Assembly (NCBI GenBank): GCA_011390085.1
Contig: JAABTB010000141.1
Coordinates: 1 to 6,415, forward strand
Origin: Desulfobacula sp.
Lineage (GTDB): Bacteria; Desulfobacterota; Desulfobacteria; Desulfobacterales; Desulfobacteraceae
DNA length: 6,415 bases
Reading direction: 5' to 3'
Shown: piece by piece, positions 1 through 5,348 of the stretch
Position numbering within the stretch: the first letter of the stretch is position 1
Layout of the letters: the number at the start of each line of letters is the position of its first letter
Notes under the pieces: generated by a model
What the model was told of the DNA's origin: nothing
The model's database searches: none
Seen by the model: the letters and a program-made list of their open reading frames with translations, nothing else
Program-made: the position numbers and the translations under genes

Positions 1-1
1 T

Positions 2-595
2 ATCTGTTCCTATGCCATCGGGCTAGCCATTCTTGAAGGCTTAAGATGGGGCGGGTTCCGGGGCATGACCAATACCCTGCCCGTGTTCATGGAAGGCAGT
101 TTCATGCTGGGCGGTGTGCCGGTGGATTATCACCGCCTTTTCCTGGTCATTATCGGCCTTCTGCTCCTGGCCGGACTCTGGGTGTTTACCCATTTTACAA
201 AGCTGGGTCTGGCCCTCCAGGGGATGGCCCAGGACGAACAGGCAGCCCTCATGCTGGGCATCGACTCGGATTTCATGGCCATGCTGGCCATGGGGTTCGG
301 CGCTATTCTGGCAGGCATTGCCGCCATCCTGATCCTGCCCCTGGGCAATATCGTGGTGGAAGCCGGATATAATGTTCTGATCATGTCCATTGCCGTCTGC
401 ATCGTCGGGGGCCTGGGGTCCTGGATGGGAGCGTTTTTTGCCGCCTTCATCATCGGGTTTGCCCAGATCCTGACCGTTGTTTTTATCGGGTCCCATTTCC
501 AGATGGTGGTGGCGCTCATGGCCATTATCCTGACCCTTATCCTGAAACCATCGGGCCTCTTCGGCCGTCAAAAAGAGCTGGAAGAGAGGGTATAA
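2..595 (+). CDS. livH: LivH-type branched-chain amino acid/carboxylate ABC transporter permease, C-terminal part
   Basis: This is one of the two inner-membrane permeases of a HAAT/LIV-type ABC importer. The reading frame is open from base 2, and 197 residues are visible before the TAA stop. Full LivH proteins run about 290-300 residues, so roughly the first third is missing. The ATG at 65 lies inside the frame and is not the start. Hydrophobic segments occupy about residues 45-62, 92-112, 123-138, 143-162 and 166-181. The cytoplasmic coupling loop (EAA-like) is seen as GMAQDEQAALMLGID at about 74-88, matching the LivH pattern of Ala-x-Asp/Glu-x-x-x-Ala-x-x-x-Gly-Ile. The Gly-Gly-Leu-Gly-Ser turn at 136-140 and the closing LKPSGLFGR are also typical of the family. 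LivM follows 3 bases after the stop. The substrate cannot be read from the permease, and the downstream CoA ligase hints at a carboxylic acid. Confidence 0.92.
   Translation: MCSYAIGLAILEGLRWGGFRGMTNTLPVFMEGSFMLGGVPVDYHRLFLVIIGLLLLAGLWVFTHFTKLGLALQGMAQDEQAALMLGIDSDFMAMLAMGFGAILAGIAAILILPLGNIVVEAGYNVLIMSIAVCIVGGLGSWMGAFFAAFIIGFAQILTVVFIGSHFQMVVALMAIILTLILKPSGLFGRQKELEERV
584..590 (+). promoter_or_regulatory. Ribosome binding site of livM
   Basis: The purine run GAGAGGG lies 8 bases before the ATG at 599 and inside the last codons of livH. It supports that start and suggests that translation of the two permeases is coupled. Confidence 0.6.
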
Positions 596-598
596 ACC

Positions 599-1612
599 AT
601 GACCACGCAAGAATTAAGAAAAGAAAGAATCGACCGCGGCATCAAGGTCAGATCCGACGGACTCTATGCCCTCATGTCCTGGCGGGAGATGGCCTATCTT
701 GCACTGCCGCGGCTCATCCTCATTGGCGGCATGCTGTCCCTCCCGCTGCTCATGCCGGGCGTTTACTGGCAGCGGGTCATTTCCATTGTCTGCATTTATG
801 CCATCCTGGCCCTGAGCTTTGATTTTCTGGCCCATTATGTGGGTCTGGTGTCCCTGGGTGGCGCCTTTTTCATCGGCACCGGCGGGTATATTGCCGGGAT
901 TCTCAATTCCTATTTTGGGGTTCCACCGATTCTGACCGTGCCCCTGGCTGCCGTCATCGGAGGAGTGGTCTGCACGATTCTCCTGTTTCCCTGCCTCCCC
1001 TTAAAAGGCGTCTATTTTGCCATTGTCACCCTCATGTATCCGCTTTTCATGGCCAGGATCATTGAAGCCTTTGATATCTTCGGAGGCACGGACGGGATTC
1101 TGGGCATTGACAGTTTTTCTTCGGCCTTTGTGGAGCAGTATTTTATAGTCGCCATGCTTCTCATTTTTGTCTTCGGCATCCGGCGCATGGTCAACACGGA
1201 TATGGGGCTGATCTTTACGGCCGTCATGGACAATGACCAGGCGGTCAAGGCATCGGGTATCAGCATTACAAAATATAAATCCCTGGCTGTTTTCATTGCC
1301 TCTGGTATGGGCTGCCTGGCCGGGGCCTGTCTGACCCATATCTACATGTGGACGGGCATTTCCCAGTTTGCCCTGGATTTTTCCATCCTTCCCATTGCCG
1401 CCACGGTCATCGGCGGGTCCGGCACCCTGGTGGGCCCTTTGCTGGGCTGTCTGATCCTGGTTCCCGTGTCCGAACTTCTCCGGGATTTCGGGACCTTGAG
1501 AATCGTGTTCTATGCCTCTCTCCTGGTGGGGTTCATCCTTTTCAAAAGTGAAGGCCTCATGGTGTTTGGACAACGAAAATATGAACAGTTTGAAAGGTGG
1601 AAAGGAATATGA
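599..1612 (+). CDS. livM: LivM-type ABC transporter permease
   Basis: This is the second inner-membrane permease of the importer and would pair with LivH. It has 337 residues, within the usual LivM range. A charged, presumably cytoplasmic N-terminus (about residues 1-33) precedes hydrophobic segments near 34-52, 58-78, 84-102, 110-131, 136-152, 180-195, 228-248, 262-290 and 300-316. Two family landmarks are visible. One is the stretch SFDFLAHYVGLVSLGGAFF (73-91), the counterpart of the LivM pattern Leu-x-x-Gly-Tyr-x-Gly-x-x-Ser-Leu-Gly, here with Gly where many LivMs have His. The other is the EAA-like coupling loop at about 203-225 (AVMDNDQAVKASGIS). The Gly-Gly-Ser-Gly-Thr-Leu-x-Gly-Pro turn at 272-280 is also typical. 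The ATG at 599 is chosen because a Shine-Dalgarno precedes it and it sits 3 bases after the livH stop. The TGA stop overlaps the livG start as ATGA. Confidence 0.94.
   Translation: MTTQELRKERIDRGIKVRSDGLYALMSWREMAYLALPRLILIGGMLSLPLLMPGVYWQRVISIVCIYAILALSFDFLAHYVGLVSLGGAFFIGTGGYIAGILNSYFGVPPILTVPLAAVIGGVVCTILLFPCLPLKGVYFAIVTLMYPLFMARIIEAFDIFGGTDGILGIDSFSSAFVEQYFIVAMLLIFVFGIRRMVNTDMGLIFTAVMDNDQAVKASGISITKYKSLAVFIASGMGCLAGACLTHIYMWTGISQFALDFSILPIAATVIGGSGTLVGPLLGCLILVPVSELLRDFGTLRIVFYASLLVGFILFKSEGLMVFGQRKYEQFERWKGI
1595..1600 (+). promoter_or_regulatory. Ribosome binding site deciding the livG start
   Basis: AGGTGG lies 8 bases before the ATG at 1609. A GTG at 1597 would extend the protein by four residues, but it falls inside this site and has no Shine-Dalgarno of its own. 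The ATG is therefore preferred. Confidence 0.6.
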
Positions 1613-2394
1613 CACAGCCCATACTTAGAATGCAAAACGTCTCCAAGGTGTTTGGCGGGGTCAAGGCCTTAAGCGACGTGACTGTGGATGTTTTTCCGGG
1701 AGATGTTCTGGGTATCATCGGACCCAACGGATCAGGAAAAACAACCATTGTCAATAATATCACCGGGTTTATCAAACCCACCTCCGGAAAGATTTTTTTC
1801 AAAGACAAAGACATTACCGGCATGGCCCCTCATAAGATTGCCGACATGGGCGTCACCCGGACCTTCCAAGTCATGCGGCCCTATTACAGCCTTCCGGCCT
1901 ACAAGAACCTGGTCATTCCCCTGTTCTCCCCCAGGGCGAAACGAACCGGGGGATGGCGGGGCGGCGGGCGGCTTGGAGACCGTGCCACCGTGGCCGTGGA
2001 TATTCTGGAAGAAATCGGGTTTGAGCGGGATTCCAATATCCCGTTCAAACCCACCTCCAGCCTGCCTACCGGTTATCTGAAACGCCTGGAGCTGGCTCGA
2101 TGCCTGTCTCTTAAACCCGAGGTCATTATCTGCGATGAAGTTTTTTCCGGGCTTTCCATGAGTGAAATCGCCTCCATGGTCCCCCTTATCGAACGGCTCC
2201 ATGCAGAGGGCATCACCATTGTCATGATCGAACACCGCCTGCGGGAACTCTTCCAGGTGGCCAACCGGGTCATGGTCATGAATTTCGGAGAGAAACTCAT
2301 CGAGGGAACCTCGGATGAAGTCATGGCCGATGCAAAGGTAAAAGAAGCCTATTTTGGATCTGAAAAAATCGAGGAGGTCATGACCTATGCTTGA
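1609..2394 (+). CDS. livG: LivG-type ABC transporter ATP-binding protein
   Basis: This is one of the two cytoplasmic ATPase subunits driving the importer. With the ATG at 1609 it has 261 residues, normal for LivG (about 250-260). Visible motifs in order: Walker A GPNGSGKTT at 38-46; Q-loop Gln87 in RTFQVMRP; the ABC signature position at about 152-156 reading LPTGY; Walker B VIICDE at 172-177 with Asp176 and Glu177; D-loop region GLSMSE at 181-186; and H-loop His209 in MIEHR. The signature departs from the canonical LSGGQ form. The residue after the catalytic Glu is Val rather than Pro, a change I recall in other LivG proteins. A basic, glycine-rich stretch (GGWRGGGR, about 114-121) lies between the Q-loop and the signature, where LivG proteins vary in length. 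The start overlaps the livM stop by 4 bases, and the gene overlaps livF by 8 bases, so translation is probably coupled. Confidence 0.94.
   Translation: MTQPILRMQNVSKVFGGVKALSDVTVDVFPGDVLGIIGPNGSGKTTIVNNITGFIKPTSGKIFFKDKDITGMAPHKIADMGVTRTFQVMRPYYSLPAYKNLVIPLFSPRAKRTGGWRGGGRLGDRATVAVDILEEIGFERDSNIPFKPTSSLPTGYLKRLELARCLSLKPEVIICDEVFSGLSMSEIASMVPLIERLHAEGITIVMIEHRLRELFQVANRVMVMNFGEKLIEGTSDEVMADAKVKEAYFGSEKIEEVMTYA
2371..2377 (+). promoter_or_regulatory. Ribosome binding site of livF
   Basis: A near-perfect GAGGAGG sits 9 bases before the ATG at 2387, inside the livG coding region. It fixes the livF start, which overlaps the livG stop by 8 bases. Confidence 0.75.
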
Positions 2395-3136
2395 AGCTAA
2401 AAATCTCATGGTATTCTACGAAAACATGCTGGCCCTGAACAATATCAGCATCGCCTGCCCGGAAAACAGTATTGTAGGGATATTCGGCGCCAACAGCGCA
2501 GGCAAATCTACCCTCATGTATGCCCTTTCCGGCATCATGCTGGATATCCGGAAAAAAGAGAAAATGGCAGGCGGCGAAAGGATCACTCTGTCCGGAGACA
2601 TCCTGTTTAAAGATCAGAACATCAACGATATGGAGCCCAGTCGGCGGGCCAGGGCCGGGATCGTCCTCTGCCCGGAACGGCGCCGCCTGTTCAAGGAAAG
2701 CTCGGTTCTGGAAAACCTCCGCATCGGCGGTTATCTGGCCACACGAACCCAGGCCAAGCAGACCCTGGAATATGTCATGACCATTTTCCCGGCCCTTGAA
2801 AAGCTCAGGCACCGCCTGGGCGGTTTTCTCAGCGGCGGGGAACAGCAGATGGTGGCCATCGGCCGGGCCCTCATGGCCCAGCCCAAAGTCCTCCTTCTGG
2901 ATGAGCCCCTCATGGGTCTTTCCCCTCTGATGCAGTCAGCGCTCATGAAGGCCACAAGGTCCATCCAGAAGGAAACCAAAATTTCGGTCATTGTATCGGA
3001 ACAATATGCCCGGCCGGTTTTTCCCATTGTGGATTATGCCTATATCCTCGAAAACGGGTCCGCCGTCATGGAAGGAACCAAGGAAGAACTCATGGACAAC
3101 CCGGACGTCAAATCCGCTTATTTCGGCGTTTCATAA
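2387..3136 (+). CDS. livF: LivF-type ABC transporter ATP-binding protein
   Basis: This is the second ATPase subunit and would dimerise with LivG. It has 249 residues, slightly above the usual 230-240 for LivF. Motifs seen: Walker A GANSAGKST at 34-42; Glu97 in LCPERRRLF where other ABC families carry the Q-loop Gln (LivF proteins commonly have Glu here); canonical signature LSGGEQQ at 148-154; Walker B VLLLDE at 168-173; and a Gln at 206 (VSEQYA) in the H-loop position, as in many LivFs with a Glu-Gln-Asn motif. The extra length comes mainly from a charged insert at about residues 52-66 (DIRKKEKMAGGER), between the first helix of the nucleotide-binding fold and the strand leading to the Q-loop. 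The C-terminus VKSAYFG resembles the LivF-typical ending Val-x-x-x-Tyr-Leu-Gly. An 18-base gap with a strong ribosome binding site leads into the ligase. Confidence 0.94.
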   Translation: MLEAKNLMVFYENMLALNNISIACPENSIVGIFGANSAGKSTLMYALSGIMLDIRKKEKMAGGERITLSGDILFKDQNINDMEPSRRARAGIVLCPERRRLFKESSVLENLRIGGYLATRTQAKQTLEYVMTIFPALEKLRHRLGGFLSGGEQQMVAIGRALMAQPKVLLLDEPLMGLSPLMQSALMKATRSIQKETKISVIVSEQYARPVFPIVDYAYILENGSAVMEGTKEELMDNPDVKSAYFGVS

Positions 3137-3137
3137 A

Positions 3138-3144
3138 AAGGAGG
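3138..3144 (+). promoter_or_regulatory. Ribosome binding site of the acyl-CoA ligase gene
   Basis: AAGGAGG lies 10 bases before the ATG at 3155 in the 18-base gap after livF. It is a strong match to the 16S anti-Shine-Dalgarno and supports this start over the in-frame ATG 19 codons downstream. Confidence 0.75.
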
Positions 3145-3154
3145 ACCTTTAGAC

Positions 3155-4813
3155 ATGGTCAACACTATCATCCCCCTGGAACAGGAACTCACCTTTTCCA
3201 GGTTTGATCTCATGAGCGAAAAATACCCGGACAAAACCGCCGTGGTCTATCTGGGCGAACATTTTACCTACAAAAGGCTTAAAAACCTGAGCGAACGGTT
3301 TGCCGGGGGGCTTCGCAGCATGGGCGTGAAAAAGGCAGACAAGGTGCTGCTTTATATCCCCAACTGCATCCAGTGGGTCATTGCCTATCTGGGCATCCAG
3401 AAGGCCGGGGCTGTCCTGGTGCCGGTGTCGCCCATCTACACCTCCCATGAGATTTCTTATATGATCAAGGATTCAGGCGCTGAAACCGTGATCTGCATGG
3501 ACACCAATTTCGGCTACGTCAAGGAAGCCTTTGCCCAGACCAGCCTGAAACATGCCGTGGTCACCCAGTTGGTGGAACTCCTCCCGCCCTGGAAACAGGC
3601 CATGGGCTTTCTCTTTGACAAGGTGCCCCGGGGCAAGGTGGCGTTCAATGAAAAAGTCCTGCCCTTCAAAACCCTTCTCAAAGCCCCGGCCCTCAGCGAC
3701 AAACCGGTTCTGGACCCGGTCAAGGATCTTTCCTATATCCTCTATACCGGCGGCACCACCGGGTTTCCCAAGGGCGTGCCCGGAAATCACATCGGCGCCA
3801 CCTCCTATATCAATGACGTGACCCATGACATGGCCGGGGATCATCTGAAGGAAGGGGGGGATGTGTACATTGCCGTCAACCCCCTCTTTCACATCATGGC
3901 CCTGGGGCTGTTCATGGCCATCGGCCTCAACAAGGGCAATATGACGGTGCTCATGCCCCAGCCCCATGTGGATGCCATCCTGGAATCCGTTCAGCGGTAC
4001 CGGGTTCGTTGGTTTCTCGGGGTTCCGGCCCTTTACCGCATGATGCTGGAAAATGACCGCATAGACCAGTATGACCTCTCTTCCCTCAAATACTGCTTCT
4101 GCGGCGGGGACGTCCTGCCCGGAAAAATCATGACCCGGTTCAGGGAAAAATATAATCTTCCCATCTACCAGGTCTACGGGTCCACCGAAGCCGGGCATGT
4201 GGCGTACAGCCGGATCGGGTCCGACCCGTCTTCCGGTTCCATCGGGTATCCCCTGAAAAGCCGGGAATGTATTGTGGTGAACCCCGAGACCCTGGAACGA
4301 GTGGGGCCGGACCAAAACGGAGAGCTTCTGGTCACATCGGCCTATTCCATGAAGGAATATTATTGCAAGCCCGAAGAAACCCGGAAAACCTTTGTGGACA
4401 TCGGCGGCAAAATCTATTGCCGGATGGGGGATTTTGTGTCCTTCAAACCCGATGGCGAACTCGTCTATATGGAGCGGTCCGCCGACGTGATCAAACACAA
4501 GGGCTACCGGGTCTCGGCATCTGAAATCGAAGCCGTTCTCCAGGACCATCCCACCGTCATCAATGCCTGTGTGGTGGGCATCCCGGATGAAAAGGTCGGC
4601 GAACGCATCAAGGCCATCGTGGTCCTGAAGGACGACGCCAAGGGCGTGGGCGGGGTGGAACTCATCCGCTGGTGCCGGGAGCGCCTTGCGCCCTATAAGG
4701 TGCCGGGCTATGTGGAGTTTAGGGATATGCTGCCCAAATCCAAGGTCGGTAAGCTCCTGCGCCGTGAGGTCAGGGACGGAGAACGCCGCAAAATGACAAA
4801 AACCAAGGCCTGA
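3155..4813 (+). CDS. AMP-forming acyl-CoA ligase/synthetase (ANL superfamily), substrate unknown
   Basis: This is a cytoplasmic enzyme expected to convert a carboxylic acid, ATP and CoA to acyl-CoA, AMP and pyrophosphate. Its 552 residues match the family. The ANL core motifs are present in order: the P-loop-like YTGGTTGFPKG at 197-207; VYGSTEAG at 340-347 (A5, adenine/substrate region); Asp426 in RMGDFV (ribose-binding, A7); the hinge region RSADVIKHKGYRVSASEIE starting at Arg441 (A8); and the catalytic Lys533 in KVGKLLRR (A10). No key residue appears missing. The segment at about 143-160, LPPWKQAMGFLFDKVPRG, and the general style resemble FadD-like long-chain or medium-chain ligases more than benzoate-CoA ligases, but I cannot assign the acid. 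There is no membrane segment; the C-terminus is basic. Its place directly behind livHMGF suggests that it activates what the transporter brings in (inference). An NRPS-type or luciferase-like role is unlikely because no carrier domain is nearby. Confidence 0.9.
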   Translation: MVNTIIPLEQELTFSRFDLMSEKYPDKTAVVYLGEHFTYKRLKNLSERFAGGLRSMGVKKADKVLLYIPNCIQWVIAYLGIQKAGAVLVPVSPIYTSHEISYMIKDSGAETVICMDTNFGYVKEAFAQTSLKHAVVTQLVELLPPWKQAMGFLFDKVPRGKVAFNEKVLPFKTLLKAPALSDKPVLDPVKDLSYILYTGGTTGFPKGVPGNHIGATSYINDVTHDMAGDHLKEGGDVYIAVNPLFHIMALGLFMAIGLNKGNMTVLMPQPHVDAILESVQRYRVRWFLGVPALYRMMLENDRIDQYDLSSLKYCFCGGDVLPGKIMTRFREKYNLPIYQVYGSTEAGHVAYSRIGSDPSSGSIGYPLKSRECIVVNPETLERVGPDQNGELLVTSAYSMKEYYCKPEETRKTFVDIGGKIYCRMGDFVSFKPDGELVYMERSADVIKHKGYRVSASEIEAVLQDHPTVINACVVGIPDEKVGERIKAIVVLKDDAKGVGGVELIRWCRERLAPYKVPGYVEFRDMLPKSKVGKLLRREVRDGERRKMTKTKA

Positions 4814-4840
4814 TGGAGAATCCCATACCCCGGAAACCAT

Positions 4841-4845
4841 AGGAG
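4841..4845 (+). promoter_or_regulatory. Ribosome binding site of the response regulator gene
   Basis: AGGAG lies 6 bases before the ATG at 4852. The rest of the 38-base gap after the ligase shows no clear promoter or hairpin, so read-through from the operon is likely. Confidence 0.6.
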
Positions 4846-4851
4846 AAAAAT

Positions 4852-5337
4852 ATGTCCAAAGCCAGTTTAGATAACAAAAGAGTGCTGATTGTTGATGATG
4901 AACCCGATGTTCTGGAATCCCTTGAAGAACTCCTGGATATGTGTACCACGGTCAGGGCCCAGACCTTTGACCAGGCTAAAAAGCTTCTTGAAACCGAGAA
5001 ATTTGATATCGCCATCCTGGATATCATGGGTGTGGACGGATACCAGCTCCTTGGAATCGCCAAAAAGAAAAACGTATTGACGGTCATGCTGACGGCCCAT
5101 GCCCTAAGCCCGAACTCCATTAAAAAATCCTATCTCGGCGGCGCCAGTTCCTATATTCCGAAAGAGGAAATGATCAATATCGAAGCTTTTCTTCTGGATG
5201 TCCTGAAAGACCGGGAAGAGGGCAAAAACCCATGGATCAACTGGTATAAGCGGCTTGAATTTTATCTGACCGAGAAATTCGGGTCTGACTGGGATAAGGA
5301 TGATAAACGTTTCTGGCATAAAAAGGACCCGTCCTGA
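4852..5337 (+). CDS. Single-domain response regulator (receiver) with short aromatic-rich C-terminal tail
   Basis: This is a 161-residue CheY-like receiver protein. Conserved phosphorylation-site residues are visible: the acidic pair Asp15-Asp16 in LIVDDEPD; the phospho-acceptor Asp57 in AILDIMGVDGY; Thr81 in VMLTAHA; and Lys104 in YIPKEE. The usual Met-Pro after the acceptor is replaced by Met-Gly-Val. There is no room for a standard DNA-binding output domain. After about residue 118 the protein ends in a charged, aromatic-rich tail (WINWYKRLEFYLTEKFG at 128-144, then W147 and FW at 154-155). No histidine kinase is in the window. The gene follows the ligase by 38 bases on the same strand, so it is probably cotranscribed with the transporter genes. 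It could act as a protein-protein regulator or phosphate sink, or control transporter or ligase activity; none of these can be shown here. Confidence 0.88.
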   Translation: MSKASLDNKRVLIVDDEPDVLESLEELLDMCTTVRAQTFDQAKKLLETEKFDIAILDIMGVDGYQLLGIAKKKNVLTVMLTAHALSPNSIKKSYLGGASSYIPKEEMINIEAFLLDVLKDREEGKNPWINWYKRLEFYLTEKFGSDWDKDDKRFWHKKDPS

Positions 5338-5342
5338 CCGGG
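5328..5342. terminator. Possible weak bidirectional terminator between convergent genes
   Basis: CCCG and CGGG arms enclose a 7-base loop and span the stop of the response regulator gene. Downstream on the + strand comes a short T run (TGTTTT), and on the - strand TCCTTTTT, so the hairpin could serve both transcripts. The stem is only 4 GC pairs (plus a possible G-U pair on the - strand), so this is a weak call resting partly on its position at a convergent junction. Confidence 0.3.
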
Positions 5343-5348
5343 CTGTTT

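Noticed and set aside
65..67. ATG as the start of the livH gene
   Set aside because: The frame is open to the left edge of the window, the residues before it look like permease sequence, and the protein would be far too short for LivH.
1428..1442. Sigma-54-like element with GG and GC spaced by 10 bases (TGG...TTTGC) inside livM
   Set aside because: The middle of the -24 box does not match TGGCAC, and the bases encode the conserved Leu-Val-Gly-Pro-Leu-Leu stretch of LivM. Chance is the simpler reading.
1732..2409. A 225-codon open frame on the - strand over livG, and similar frames at 41-610 and 1001-1615
   Set aside because: All overlap conserved transporter genes. Their low-complexity His/Gly/Gln/Asp-rich translations are typical shadows of the coding strand.
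3473..4840. A 455-codon open frame on the - strand opposite the ligase
   Set aside because: It lies wholly antisense to a ligase with all family motifs. Its translation is His/Gly/Asp-rich without recognisable domains. Long antisense frames are expected with this codon usage.
4814..4851. Possible promoter or terminator between the ligase and response regulator genes
   Set aside because: The 38 bases show only a ribosome binding site. There is no convincing -35/-10 pair, no stem with a T run, and no repeat.
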